Source: Paraburkholderia sp. BL25I1N1
GTDB lineage: Bacteria; Pseudomonadota; Gammaproteobacteria; Burkholderiales; Burkholderiaceae
Length of the DNA: 64,000 bases
Assembly (NCBI RefSeq): GCF_003002025.1
Contig: NZ_PVZB01000030.1
Location: 1 to 64,000 of the forward strand
Reading direction: 5' to 3'
The notes beneath the pieces were generated by a model that ran no database searches, was not told where the DNA came from, and worked only from the letters and a program-made list of their open reading frames with translations. Positions within the stretch are counted from its first letter, which is position 1, and each line of letters opens with the position of its first letter. Below are positions 1 to 9,038 of this stretch, piece by piece. Position numbers and translations under genes: made by a program.

Positions 1-776
1 TGATGCCGTCTGGTTCTGGAGGGACCCACATCTCCGATGTCACTCCTGCTGCAGCCTCAGATTTCCGTGAAGAGAGGGCGGCGTTCATACCATCTGTCTA
101 CATGGGTATGAAGCCGCATCCAGCACCCGCGCGGCAGTTTCGAGCGCGGTGTCAATGGTTGCCGAACAGGGGGATTGCCCCGACGAACGGCTGGTTGCGC
201 GTCAGATGTCACAAACGCTTATCCGCCTAACTTCGCGGTGCCGCGACATCTAGTCGAGCGCTGATCTTGCAAGCCATTGATTGAAAATCAATTCCTGCAG
301 CAAGCCGCCAGATTCGACGCTAAAGGGACGATTACCCCAGGAAGCAATATTCACCTCGTGAATGTGTTAATTAATCAAAGCGTTATTGGCCCTGTGCCAG
401 CTGTCGTCCATCATTCAAGAGTTGCTTCATCGAGAAAAGCGATGCGTCGAATTCATACACGAATGCAGCGCCCTCTTGTCAATCGATGAGTTTTCAAAAC
501 ATTCGGGGCATCGACGGCACACAGTTACACCTTAAATTCCTCAGTCCACAACTGCCCCACCATAATTAACCCGGCACGAATACCCAGGAGACAAAGCATG
601 GCACAACTGTTACTGCAGCCGTCGTACGTATCTAGCCAGGCGGCAATCTCCAACTCCGGAAGCTCGCGCTCGGCGAGCCTCAACCCCATGAAGCGGCCGT
701 CAAAATGACCATCAAGCCGGTAGTGATGTTTGAAGGCCAGTGATACTGGCCACATACAGGTGACAGGAGCAAGAAC
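1..776. other. Gene-poor stretch before the first gene
   Basis: No protein family is recognisable on either strand here. The only item of note is a 36-codon ORF at 598-708 (+), starting MAQLLLQPSYV, preceded by a good ribosome-binding site (AGGAGACAAAGC then ATG). That leader resembles the leaders of nagG (AGGAGACAAGTC) and nagI (AGGAGACACGC) further on. It could be a decayed leader and 5' gene end, but the product matches nothing I know. Confidence 0.5.
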
Positions 777-2228
777 TTGAAGACTCAACTCATCATAGAT
801 AACGAAACCCGGGACGCTCAGGACGGTAAAACGTTTTCGCGTCTCCACCCGGTTTCGGGCAGCGTAATAACGGTAGGTGCAGCGGCGAGCGTTGAAGACG
901 CGATCGCCGCAGCGGAGTCCGCGCAAGCCGCCTTCAGCAACTGGAGTAAGACAGGTCCTTCAGAGCGTCGCCGCCTATTGTTGAAGGCAGCGGATATTCT
1001 CGAAGGCAAGCTTCTAGCCCTTCGCGAGACAATGGCCAAAGAAATCGGCGCATCTAATCTGTGGGCAGAATTCAACGTCATGGGGTCTGCTGCTCTTTTT
1101 CGCGAGGCAGCCGCGCTTGCAACACAGATTCAGGGCGAAACCATTCCTACCGATAAACCCGGCACGCTGTCCTTCACGGAAAGGCATCCAGTCGGAGTCG
1201 TCCTAAGCATCGTTCCATGGAACGGACCGGTTCTACTTGCTGCCCGCGCGATCGCTTATCCGCTCGTTTGCGGCAACACCGTTGTGTTCCGGGCATCTGA
1301 GACAAGTCCGGCGACTCATATGGCCGTCGCTGAAAGTCTCTATGAAGCGGGCCTGCCCCCCGGCGTGCTGAACTTCATCACGTGTGCACCCGGCGATTCT
1401 CCCCAAGTTACAGACGCGCTTATCGCACATCCCGCGGTGCGCCGAATCAACTTTACCGGTTCTACGCGAGTAGGTCGAATCATTGCGGAAAAGTCGGCAA
1501 CTCAGCTGAAGCGCTGTCTGCTTGAACTTGGTGGTAAAGCGCCATTTATTGTCCTCGACGATGCGGACATCGATGCGGCGGTCAATGCAGCAGCCTTCGG
1601 GTCGTTTCTGTATCAGGGACAAATCTGCATGTCGACAGAACGATTCGTCGTCGACGAAAAGGTGGCGGACCAGTTTGTTGCCCGTTTTGCCGCGCGGGCA
1701 AAGGAACTGCCGGTCAGCGACCCGGCGGCCGGCGCCCCCTGCGTAGTTGGCCCGCTGGTCAGCCCGGAATCGGGCAAGCGAATCAATTCGCTGATCCGGG
1801 ATGCGTTGACGAATGGCGCGAAGTTGGTGACAGGCGGCGAGGCAGACGCTGCCGTCATGCGACCCACGATCGTCGACCACGTAAATCCATCGATGGCGAT
1901 TTACGACGAGGAAACGTTTGGCCCTATCACGACTGTCGTGCGGGTATCTGGAGTCGAAGAGGCAGTAAGAGTCGCCAATGACACCGCGTATGGTTTGTCG
2001 TCAGCAGTCTTCGGGCGCGACGTGACGCGTGCCTTGGCTGTCGCGCGCAGAATCGATGCCGGATCCGTACACATCAATGGAGCTACTGTGCAAAACGAAG
2101 CGCAAGCACCGTACGGCGGGACGAAACAAAGCGGCTACGGACGATTTGACGGGCGCGCCGTGATCGATGAATTCACCGAACTGAAGTGGATCACGATCGA
2201 ACCAGCTCGGCAGCCGTATCCGTTCTGA
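777..2228 (+). CDS. Aldehyde dehydrogenase, vanillin/salicylaldehyde type
   Basis: This 483-residue protein is an NAD(P)-dependent aldehyde dehydrogenase that would oxidise an aromatic aldehyde to its acid. It shows the cofactor segment VPWNGPV, the ELGGKAP motif with the catalytic Glu near residue 250, and the Cys nucleophile in GQICMSTER near residue 285. The C-terminal segment (YGRFDGRAVIDEF, then ELKWITI) closely recalls Vdh vanillin dehydrogenases and the related NahF/DoxF salicylaldehyde dehydrogenases. The start is a TTG, chosen because AGGAG sits seven bases upstream and the next residues (KTQLIIDN) fit the family N-terminus. It converges on the salicylate operon, so salicylaldehyde is a sensible substrate. 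Vanillin is equally possible given the vanillate genes downstream. Confidence 0.85.
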   Translation: MKTQLIIDNETRDAQDGKTFSRLHPVSGSVITVGAAASVEDAIAAAESAQAAFSNWSKTGPSERRRLLLKAADILEGKLLALRETMAKEIGASNLWAEFNVMGSAALFREAAALATQIQGETIPTDKPGTLSFTERHPVGVVLSIVPWNGPVLLAARAIAYPLVCGNTVVFRASETSPATHMAVAESLYEAGLPPGVLNFITCAPGDSPQVTDALIAHPAVRRINFTGSTRVGRIIAEKSATQLKRCLLELGGKAPFIVLDDADIDAAVNAAAFGSFLYQGQICMSTERFVVDEKVADQFVARFAARAKELPVSDPAAGAPCVVGPLVSPESGKRINSLIRDALTNGAKLVTGGEADAAVMRPTIVDHVNPSMAIYDEETFGPITTVVRVSGVEEAVRVANDTAYGLSSAVFGRDVTRALAVARRIDAGSVHINGATVQNEAQAPYGGTKQSGYGRFDGRAVIDEFTELKWITIEPARQPYPF

Positions 2229-2335
2229 CCTTGCATACCCGAGGAGCTGGCGCGAGGATGAGCAACATTGTCCTCGCGCCCGATCCTATCAGGCTCCAGG
2301 AAGCGGCCCTTTCAATCCACGGGTCGGGTTTCGTG

Positions 2336-2980
2336 TTAAGGCGAGACAAAGTCCGGTTGAAGTGCAGGCTGTGCTGCATCAAACGCCGGATGAGAAGAAG
2401 CATGGCGATAGACAGCCATACTCAGCGGATACGCATCCAGATTGCACCCCATCCTCAATGCATTCGCAATCTGCGGAACGAGGCAGCAGTCTGCTAGTGT
2501 GGGTTGTTCGCCGAAGCACCATGGTCGACTGCCGTATTTCGAGAGCAACCGCTCAACACCACTCATGCCTTCAGTCACCCAGTACTTGTACCACTCGCTC
2601 TTTTGCTCCGGCGTCACCTTCAGAACCGTGTCAAGGTACTTGAGCACGCGCAGGTTGTTCAGCGGGTGAATATCGCAGGAAATCAGGTACGACAGCTCCA
2701 GCACGCGCGCACGATGCTCTGATTCTGCAGGAATGAGTTGCGGCTCTGGATAGCGCGCGTCCAGCCAGTCGACAATTGCGAGTGACTGCCCGAGGCTGAA
2801 GTCACAATCCGTCAGGGCAGGAACGGTCGCCGAGGGATTCACCGCGTCGAGGTATGTTCCCTTGCGATGCTCACCGGTCCGGATGTTGACGGGTACGTAG
2901 TCAAACGGGACCCTCTTAAGAGCGAGCGCAATGCGTATTCGATAAGACGTTGAACTATTGAAAAAACTGTGAAGTTGCAT
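2336..2980 (-). CDS. nagL: Maleylpyruvate isomerase (zeta-class GST)
   Basis: This is a 214-residue glutathione-transferase-fold protein that isomerises maleylpyruvate to fumarylpyruvate with glutathione as cofactor. The N-terminal thioredoxin-like domain has the zeta-class active-site segment NSSTSYRIRIALALK (residues 8-22) and the cis-Pro region NPSATVPAL. The all-alpha C-terminal domain has a GEQPTLADCCLVPQ motif. It is the last gene of the nag operon, 15 bases after nagK, which favours maleylpyruvate over maleylacetoacetate as substrate. The second gentisate cluster at 21-24 kb has no isomerase of its own, so this enzyme may serve both. Confidence 0.88.
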   Translation of the reverse strand: MQLHSFFNSSTSYRIRIALALKRVPFDYVPVNIRTGEHRKGTYLDAVNPSATVPALTDCDFSLGQSLAIVDWLDARYPEPQLIPAESEHRARVLELSYLISCDIHPLNNLRVLKYLDTVLKVTPEQKSEWYKYWVTEGMSGVERLLSKYGSRPWCFGEQPTLADCCLVPQIANALRMGCNLDAYPLSMAVYRHASSHPAFDAAQPALQPDFVSP

Positions 2981-2995
2981 AGTCCCCCCGACGTA

Positions 2996-3694
2996 CTACA
3001 CTACACGGACGTGAAGTTCGCCCAGCTTTTCGACGCCCACCGTCATGGAATCGCCCACCTTTACCGGACCCACGCCCTCCGGTGTTCCCGTATAGATAAC
3101 ATCGCCAGGTTCGAGGCGAAAGAATTTCGAGAGATCCGAGACCGTCTCCGCGACCGACCAGATCAGATGCGAAACGTCACTTTTTTGTTTTGTTTCGGCA
3201 TTCACTGTCAGCCATAGGCCACCGCTTTCGAAATGCCCCACATCGCTCGCCTTGTGGATTGGACCGATCGGCGCGGAGCGATCAAACGCCTTGCCAATCT
3301 CCCAGGGGCGTCCCATTTCGCGCATCTTCATCTGCAGATCGCGACGCGTCATGTCGAGGCCAACGGCATAGCCCCAGATGTGACTGAGTGCATCGGTCAG
3401 CGCAATGTCCGAACCCCCTTTGCCAATCACCGCAACGAGTTCTGCCTCGTAGTGGTAGTTATTCGTTTGCGCTGGGTATGACAATTCAAGTACCTCACCG
3501 TAGGCCACCGGCACCACGGCACCCGCAGGCTTGCAGAAGAAGAACGGCGGTTCGCGGTCCGGATCGAAACCCATCTCACGTGCGTGTGCAGCGTAATTTC
3601 GGCCGACGCAATAAACACGCCGTAAGGGATAATGCGCATCGGTACCTACAACGGGCACGGCGATGGGTGCCTCGGGCGCAAAAACGAATTTCAT
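2996..3694 (-). CDS. nagK: Fumarylpyruvate hydrolase
   Basis: This 232-residue member of the fumarylacetoacetate hydrolase family would split fumarylpyruvate into fumarate and pyruvate, the last step of the gentisate pathway. The family core is visible: YCVGRNYAAHA near residue 30, the metal-binding acidic cluster around YEAELVAVIGKGG, the segment GYAVGLDMTRRDLQ, and TGTPEGVGPV near the C-terminus. The short N-terminus and NagK-like size distinguish it from the longer homologue at 22319-23188. It lies between nagI and nagL in the same transcription unit, with AGGAG before the ATG. Confidence 0.88.
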   Translation of the reverse strand: MKFVFAPEAPIAVPVVGTDAHYPLRRVYCVGRNYAAHAREMGFDPDREPPFFFCKPAGAVVPVAYGEVLELSYPAQTNNYHYEAELVAVIGKGGSDIALTDALSHIWGYAVGLDMTRRDLQMKMREMGRPWEIGKAFDRSAPIGPIHKASDVGHFESGGLWLTVNAETKQKSDVSHLIWSVAETVSDLSKFFRLEPGDVIYTGTPEGVGPVKVGDSMTVGVEKLGELHVRVV

Positions 3695-3774
3695 GGGAAG
3701 AGACTCCTGACAATTAGTCGGCTTGGCGTGTTTTGGACAGGACCCTCACGTGCCCAGCACATCCAAAGGAAAAC

Positions 3775-4821
3775 CTATTGGCGCTTTTCACGCAGCAGGT
3801 TCAATGCGGAAAGGATCGGTCGATCCGAGTAGCTGAAAAGCACGCAGTCGTTATCGGCCGTCAGACTGACCGGCTGCCATGACGGCACCACGAAGACGTC
3901 ATGCGGTGAAAACCCGAAGTGTTCGCCACCGATACGCACGCTACCGTTGCCTTCCACGACACAAAAAATCGTGGCATCGGTTGTGCGATAGGTCTTACCG
4001 GAGAATCCGGCAGGCAGGAACTGCATGAATGTCGCAATCGTCGGCATCGGCCAGCCGCCCGTCGCGGGATTGACATAGCGGAGTTTGACGCCATCCCACT
4101 CGTCGAGTTCGCCGTTGCGATGGAGCGCATCAAGCGCTTCGCGACTGCGTTCGTACGGGTAGCTGAAGATGGGCGACGTTGGATCGGTGACCACATGACG
4201 GACGGGCACCATGTTGTGCCCAAACCGTGCGAAGCTGTCGCCTTCTGAACGAAGCACCGGCTGGCTTGCTTCCGGGTAGCTTTCGGCAAATCCGGCGTCA
4301 AGCGATCCAACGACCGGAATGTCCAGACCGTCTAGCCAAACCACCGGTTCGCCGCCGTCGGAGACTACCGGATTTCCGTGGTCGTGCCAGGCCCAGGAGG
4401 GCGTGATAATGAAATCGCCGGGATGCATGGCGGTGCGTTCGCCGTTCACGGCTGTCCATGCGCCTCGACCTTCCACGATGAAGCGAAGCGCAGATTGCGT
4501 ATGGCGATGACTCGGCGCGACCTCGCCAGGCAAAATCAACTGCAGACCAGCATAGAGAGCCGGCGTAATGCTGGACTTGCCAGGCAGGCCTGGATTTTCG
4601 AGCACGAGTACTCGACGCACCGCCTCTTCTGCGCTGATGACTGACCCGGCCTGCATAACCAGATCGCGTATCTGCGCGTACTTCCAGATGGCGGCCTTGG
4701 CCTGCGGTCGCGGCTCCCTAGGCACGAGGTTGTGCAACGACTCCCAAAGCGGGGAGAGCTGTTGGGTCGCGAGTTGCTGATAATAGGCTGCGCGCTGTCC
4801 TTTAACCATATTGGCAGTCAT
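3775..4821 (-). CDS. nagI: Gentisate 1,2-dioxygenase
   Basis: This 348-residue bicupin enzyme opens the ring of gentisate to give maleylpyruvate. The first cupin carries the Fe(II) ligands in PSHRHTQSALRFIVEG with a matching downstream His in WAWHDHGN. The second cupin ends in DVFVVPSWQPVSL. The reading frame is open upstream to 5082, but the start at 4821 (MTANMVKGQRAAYY) is preferred because AGGAGAC precedes it and the family begins here. It sits between the ferredoxin gene nagAb and nagK. A paralogue lies at 21251-22315 with the same cupin motifs but clearly different sequence, so the window holds two gentisate dioxygenases. Confidence 0.92.
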   Translation of the reverse strand: MTANMVKGQRAAYYQQLATQQLSPLWESLHNLVPREPRPQAKAAIWKYAQIRDLVMQAGSVISAEEAVRRVLVLENPGLPGKSSITPALYAGLQLILPGEVAPSHRHTQSALRFIVEGRGAWTAVNGERTAMHPGDFIITPSWAWHDHGNPVVSDGGEPVVWLDGLDIPVVGSLDAGFAESYPEASQPVLRSEGDSFARFGHNMVPVRHVVTDPTSPIFSYPYERSREALDALHRNGELDEWDGVKLRYVNPATGGWPMPTIATFMQFLPAGFSGKTYRTTDATIFCVVEGNGSVRIGGEHFGFSPHDVFVVPSWQPVSLTADNDCVLFSYSDRPILSALNLLREKRQ

Positions 4822-4925
4822 GCGTGTCTCCTGATGATGTGCGTACCCGCGTCTGTGCTCATACGGCGCGAGAACCCACGAAATATGCCGTCGGACGCCA
4901 ACTTTTTTAGCGTCCGGGTGTCGGG

Positions 4926-5237
4926 CTAGATTTCGATGTATACCGAGCCGTCCTCGACCTTGACCTGATACGTCTGGATATCCTCGGTCAACGGCTCGCA
5001 CCTGGCTTTGCCGCTGCGGATGTCGAACTTGCCCTGGTGCAGCGGGCACTCGATCTCGTGACCGTCCAGGAACCCGTCGCACAGGCGCGCATGTCCGTGC
5101 GTGCAGATGTTGTCCGTTGCATAGACTGCTCCATCGACGCTGTAAATCGCGACCTCGCGCCCACCGGCCGTTACCGCTGTCACATCGTCCGCAGGTATGG
5201 CGACCAGCTCAATGAGCTTTGTCCACTGTTTTTCCAT
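4926..5237 (-). CDS. nagAb: Rieske-type ferredoxin of salicylate 5-hydroxylase
   Basis: This 103-residue ferredoxin passes electrons from NagAa to the NagGH oxygenase. The Rieske [2Fe-2S] ligands appear as CTHGHARLCDG (Cys and His) and CPLHQG about twenty residues later. The frame is open further upstream, but the ATG at 5237 (MEKQWTKLIEL) gives the normal family length and lies 8 bases after the nagH stop codon. In the naphthalene strains where nag genes were first described, this ferredoxin is shared with naphthalene dioxygenase. Here no naphthalene dioxygenase genes are in the window, so it probably serves NagGH alone. Confidence 0.9.
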   Translation of the reverse strand: MEKQWTKLIELVAIPADDVTAVTAGGREVAIYSVDGAVYATDNICTHGHARLCDGFLDGHEIECPLHQGKFDIRSGKARCEPLTEDIQTYQVKVEDGSVYIEI

Positions 5238-5245
5238 CTTCAACC

Positions 5246-5719
5246 TCAAATCGGGTAAATAATCGAGTTCGCGATCATTTCGCTGTCGAACACACAGACG
5301 CGGCTGGCGAATTTCAGTCCACAAGGTGTGCGTCGAACCGAATCGATATAGCGGCCCACGTTGAACACACTCGTGAGTTCATCAGGCTTCGTGCGAAATA
5401 CCGCGTAGTTGGCCTGCGCCTCGATATTCTCTGCGCTAACCGCGCTCACCTGAGGGATGCTTACAACGTGCCGCTGATAGTAAGGGTCGTGGAAAATAGT
5501 CTCGGTCATGCCGTAGACGCGGTCCTTTAGCATGCCTTTGCTTTCAAACGCGAGAGTCGCGAGTGGGAAGTCACGATCGTAGTTTTCGCGAGGCTGGATC
5601 TTGTAGACGCATTCGTCAACAAAGAATTCCGGCCAGCGATCCCACTCGTTGTTATCCAGCGCGGCGGCATAGTCGGTATACAGCGCGAGCAATTGTTGCC
5701 ACGTTTCAAAATCGAGCAT
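5246..5719 (-). CDS. nagH: Salicylate 5-hydroxylase, small oxygenase subunit
   Basis: This 157-residue protein is the beta subunit of a ring-hydroxylating oxygenase. It has the expected cone-shaped NTF2-like fold signature: an early acidic helix (LYTDYAAALDNNEWDRW), a central YDRDFPLATLAFE stretch and a C-terminal sheet ending CVFDSEMIANSI. It has no cofactor motif, as is normal for this subunit, which holds the alpha subunits in the hexamer. Its ATG lies one base past the nagG stop codon, so the two subunits are almost certainly translationally coupled. Confidence 0.88.
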   Translation of the reverse strand: MLDFETWQQLLALYTDYAAALDNNEWDRWPEFFVDECVYKIQPRENYDRDFPLATLAFESKGMLKDRVYGMTETIFHDPYYQRHVVSIPQVSAVSAENIEAQANYAVFRTKPDELTSVFNVGRYIDSVRRTPCGLKFASRVCVFDSEMIANSIIYPI

Positions 5720-5720
5720 C

Positions 5721-6977
5721 TCAGACCTCCATTACGCGGCGCCAGTAGTCGTACATCCCACGAATCAGGGTCTCCGTGACCATGTGGTCCGAGTCCGCGA
5801 CTTCTCGTCCCCCAAGTTCCGCGATCGTTCGATGGAACGGCTTCTGCTCAAAGCCTTCCTGAGAAAATTCAATGACTTCGCCATCGTCCGCAGAAACAAA
5901 ACCAGCCGGGCCGAACAGGTTGGCCTGCCGCAGTCGCCTGCGCGTCATCTCTTCGCTATCGACCTCGAATCCGAAGTGCGTCCAGACGAAGTCGAACGAG
6001 CCATGCCCGTTTGGCTGGATGTGGCGCGTGGAAAGAGAATTGACCTGCTGCTGGATGATGACGCTCGGGAAAAGTGTCATGAGAACGGCGGTGGGACCAT
6101 TCCACCAAGGTTCGTGCACGACGTCGAGGAAACGATCATCGTTGAGCGTCATCTGCTCCTTGAAACTAGACACACCACTCGTGACCTCACCTTTGCCGCC
6201 CGAACCGCGCGTCGAGATCATCGCCGCATGGCGAAACTGCTCGTCCATCTTCAGTTCAGACTTGTTATCCGCGCGCCACAGACCGAACGTCACAAACCAT
6301 GTATGCAGCAATCCCGGATGGTACGGGTCCTTGATATTTTCCTGCATCAGCTTCCAGTTTCCTGGAATGCGTTGGCGGTTATAGCCATAGATCCTGAGCT
6401 TGCGGCCGTCGAATACGCGGTCGAAATAGCCGAGAATCGTTGGGCCAAGATAGTCCTCGAGCGAAACCACGTCATGGTCGAACGACGCGAAGATGACGCC
6501 ATTGCGCATGGCGACCTTCAGCTTCGTCAGACCGTGTTGCTTCGGATCGAAGTCTGCAGGCATTCCGCCGTTGACCTTGCCGTCTGTCTTCACACCTCGA
6601 CGGAAAGGCACTCCGACGAGATCGCCCTTCAGGTCGTAGTTCCATTGGTGATAAGGGCACGTGAAATCCTTGCGATTGCCGGATTTCTCACGACAGAAAC
6701 GCACGCCACGGTGCGCGCACACGTTCTCCACCACGGCGACTTCGCCATCATTTGTTCGGGTGACAATGACCGAGCGTTCACCAACCACCGTTCGCTTGAA
6801 GTCGCCCGGATTGGGAATCTCGGCTTCGAGGCCCACATAGGACCAGTGCCCCGAATAGAAAAATCGTTCGAGTTCCTGCCGATAGGTGGAGTTGTCGGTA
6901 TACGCCCAGAACGGTACGCGGCTCGAGCCTTCGCCTTTCCATTCGGGCCGTTTAAAGACAATGGGGGCCACGTGCAT
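5721..6977 (-). CDS. nagG: Salicylate 5-hydroxylase, large oxygenase subunit
   Basis: This 418-residue Rieske non-heme iron oxygenase alpha subunit converts salicylate to gentisate. The Rieske ligands are in CAHRGVRFC and CPYHQW (about residues 85-110). The mononuclear iron site is in NIKDPYHPGLLHTWF near residue 215, which supplies the bridging Asp and the two His. It follows the reductase gene nagAa by about 40 bases and precedes nagH, the classical nag order. The start has an AGGAGAC ribosome-binding site. A 417-codon open frame on the opposite strand is only its shadow. Confidence 0.92.
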   Translation of the reverse strand: MHVAPIVFKRPEWKGEGSSRVPFWAYTDNSTYRQELERFFYSGHWSYVGLEAEIPNPGDFKRTVVGERSVIVTRTNDGEVAVVENVCAHRGVRFCREKSGNRKDFTCPYHQWNYDLKGDLVGVPFRRGVKTDGKVNGGMPADFDPKQHGLTKLKVAMRNGVIFASFDHDVVSLEDYLGPTILGYFDRVFDGRKLRIYGYNRQRIPGNWKLMQENIKDPYHPGLLHTWFVTFGLWRADNKSELKMDEQFRHAAMISTRGSGGKGEVTSGVSSFKEQMTLNDDRFLDVVHEPWWNGPTAVLMTLFPSVIIQQQVNSLSTRHIQPNGHGSFDFVWTHFGFEVDSEEMTRRRLRQANLFGPAGFVSADDGEVIEFSQEGFEQKPFHRTIAELGGREVADSDHMVTETLIRGMYDYWRRVMEV

Positions 6978-7018
6978 GACTTGTCTCCTGTTATGGAATT
7001 GAATGACAACATCGGCGG

Positions 7019-8005
7019 CTACACACCGTTCGCGTAAAAAGCGTCGGCGTAGATATGGGCGGGATCGACACCTTTCTGACGCAGCAGAATGGAGGCCGCA
7101 TCAACCATCACAGGTGCCCCCGCCAGATAGGCGCGCCAGTCGGCCATGCTTTTCCAGTCGGCGTTCACCGCTTCGGTCACAACGCCTGCGCGATATGGGC
7201 CGCCCGTCGACCCAGACGCAACCACCACGTGAACTGTGAGATCCGGCAACGCCTCACGCATCTCATTGAGCCAGCGAAGGCCATAGACGTCTTCGGGCGA
7301 ACGAACGCCGAAATAAACGTGTACAGGATTGCGCATGCCAGCGTCGACCATCCCGCGCAGAATCGAAAGAATGGGGGCTAACCCTGTACCTCCTGCGATA
7401 CACACCATCGGACCGGAGAATTTCTTTCGCAGGTAGGCTGTTCCCAGTGGGCCGCTGAGGCGAACGGCCTGTCCGACCGCGAGTTCCGTCGCCACGTATG
7501 AAGTGACTCGACCATCGGGAACCAGACGAATGTGAAATTCGACTTCCTCCGAATTTGCGGTGACCGCCATCGAATATGGTCTGATATGCTGCGCCGTGAA
7601 TTGCAGAGTGGCGTACTGCCCCGGCGAGAATTCGAACGGTTTGGACAGGGCAAGTCGCACGCGCTTGATGTCGTGCGTCAGGTCATCAATGCCTACGACG
7701 GTGGCCTTAATGATTTTTGCCGGATGAGTCACGATTTCGTCGACCTCGGGTATTTCTATTACGCAGTTTTCCACTACCGTCGTCTGGCACGCCAGCACTG
7801 ATTGCCCATTTCCGGTGGGCGACCGCGATTCGGGCCCACCGGTTACAAGGACGCTTCCGGAAACGACGCGGCACCGGCACGTACCGCATCGGCCGGCCAT
7901 GCAACTATACGAAACCGGAACCTGATTGTTACGCAGGGCTTCCAGAAGATTTTCACCCGAACGTACATTGAGCGTGCGCTGAAGCGGCAAGATTGAAACT
8001 TCCAT
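7019..8005 (-). CDS. nagAa: Ferredoxin reductase of salicylate 5-hydroxylase
   Basis: This 328-residue reductase carries electrons from NAD(P)H through FAD to the ferredoxin NagAb. The N-terminal plant-type [2Fe-2S] domain has CMAGRCGTCRCRV (residues 35-47) with the fourth Cys in LACQTT. It is followed by the FAD-binding RPYSMAVT motif and the NAD-binding IAGGTGLAPILSIL. This domain order (iron-sulphur first) is that of NagAa/NahAa; the VanB-type reductase at 18345-19298 has the iron-sulphur domain last. It is the first gene of the operon, directly divergent from the NagR-like gene. Confidence 0.9.
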   Translation of the reverse strand: MEVSILPLQRTLNVRSGENLLEALRNNQVPVSYSCMAGRCGTCRCRVVSGSVLVTGGPESRSPTGNGQSVLACQTTVVENCVIEIPEVDEIVTHPAKIIKATVVGIDDLTHDIKRVRLALSKPFEFSPGQYATLQFTAQHIRPYSMAVTANSEEVEFHIRLVPDGRVTSYVATELAVGQAVRLSGPLGTAYLRKKFSGPMVCIAGGTGLAPILSILRGMVDAGMRNPVHVYFGVRSPEDVYGLRWLNEMREALPDLTVHVVVASGSTGGPYRAGVVTEAVNADWKSMADWRAYLAGAPVMVDAASILLRQKGVDPAHIYADAFYANGV

Positions 8006-8135
8006 CGACCAATGCCTCCTGGCAGGACAACTTCTGCCCTATCATGCTTTCAATCGCACAATTGATAAATAGAAGTTACTTGATATTTCATATCACCAAA
8101 ATCAATAATACTCAGCATCCGCTCGGAGACACGGC
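8006..8135. promoter_or_regulatory. Divergent promoter region between nagAa and the LysR gene
   Basis: This 130-base AT-rich gap lies between two genes read outward, the usual place for a LysR regulator to act. It contains the inverted repeat TCAAT-N6-ATTGA at 8050-8065, and further on TTGATATTTCATATCA. A related repeat with a longer spacer (TCAAT-N12-ATTGA) occurs at 24589-24610 in front of the second gentisate cluster. LysR binding here is inferred from position; no footprint-quality consensus is visible. Confidence 0.45.
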
Positions 8136-9038
8136 ATGGAACTTCAGGATATTGACCTCAACCTGCTCGTCGTCTTTAACGAGCTCCTACGTCAGCGACG
8201 CGTGTCGGCCGTTGCGACCAGCCTTGGCATATCCCAGCCGGCTATCAGCAACGCGCTCAACCGCCTCAGAAAAGTACTCGGCGACGAGCTTTTTCTTCGC
8301 AGCTCTAAAGGAATGGTTCCAACGAAGTTTGCCGAGACACTGGCCGAACCGATTGGCTATGCATTAGGCACAATTCACAATACGCTAAACGTAACGTCCG
8401 AATTTGATCCTGCCTCGGCCTCTCGCGCCTTCACGATTGCGATGACAGACATCGGCGAGATCTATTTTCTGCCCAGCCTGATGAAGCGCCTCGCGCTTGT
8501 GGCTCCAGGCATCAAGATAAGTACGGTGCGCAACCAGTCCGATACATTACGCGACGAAATGGAGCACGGCGAGGTCGATCTCGCCATCGGGTTTCTGCCA
8601 GGTCTGAAGACATCCTTCTTTCAGCGTCGACTATTTCGCCAACGTTATGTCTGCCTGTTCCGAAAGGAACATCCGTTCGCGAAAACAGGCCTGACTAACA
8701 GGTCATTTCTCGGCGCCGAACATGTTTCGATCATTGCGGAGGGCACCGGGCATGGCATGGTTGATACGGCAATCCAGCGCGCTGGCGTACAGAGAAACGT
8801 GCTCCTGCGCGTGCCCCATTTCGTAGCTGTCGGCCACATCCTGCAGGAGACTGACTTGATCGCCGTGGTCCCTGAAGCGTATGCGACACGGACGCTCGCA
8901 CCGTTCGACCTGGTGAGTGCACCTTGCCCGATCAAGATCCCGGACATCACCATAAACGTCTTGTGGCATGCAAGGAATCATCGCGAGCCAAGTAATCAAT
9001 GGCTGCGCCAACTTGTGTTCGACGAATTCGCACTCTAG
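8136..9038 (+). CDS. nagR: LysR-family activator, NagR/NahR-like
   Basis: This 300-residue LysR protein starts MELQDIDLNLL, the NagR/NahR/NodD-type opening. Its winged helix-turn-helix covers about residues 20-65 (VSAVATSLGISQPAISNAL and RLRKVLGDELFLRS). The effector domain begins around residue 95 (FTIAMTDIGEIYFLP), also typical of the salicylate-sensing branch. It is divergent from nagAa and so very likely activates the nag operon in response to salicylate or a related acid. The name is given by family and context; the effector has not been read from the sequence. Confidence 0.8.
   Translation: MELQDIDLNLLVVFNELLRQRRVSAVATSLGISQPAISNALNRLRKVLGDELFLRSSKGMVPTKFAETLAEPIGYALGTIHNTLNVTSEFDPASASRAFTIAMTDIGEIYFLPSLMKRLALVAPGIKISTVRNQSDTLRDEMEHGEVDLAIGFLPGLKTSFFQRRLFRQRYVCLFRKEHPFAKTGLTNRSFLGAEHVSIIAEGTGHGMVDTAIQRAGVQRNVLLRVPHFVAVGHILQETDLIAVVPEAYATRTLAPFDLVSAPCPIKIPDITINVLWHARNHREPSNQWLRQLVFDEFAL

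Noticed and set aside
5784..7037. A 417-codon open frame on the plus strand
   Set aside because: It is antisense to nagG, whose Rieske and iron motifs are clear. The antisense product matches nothing, as is common opposite high-GC genes.
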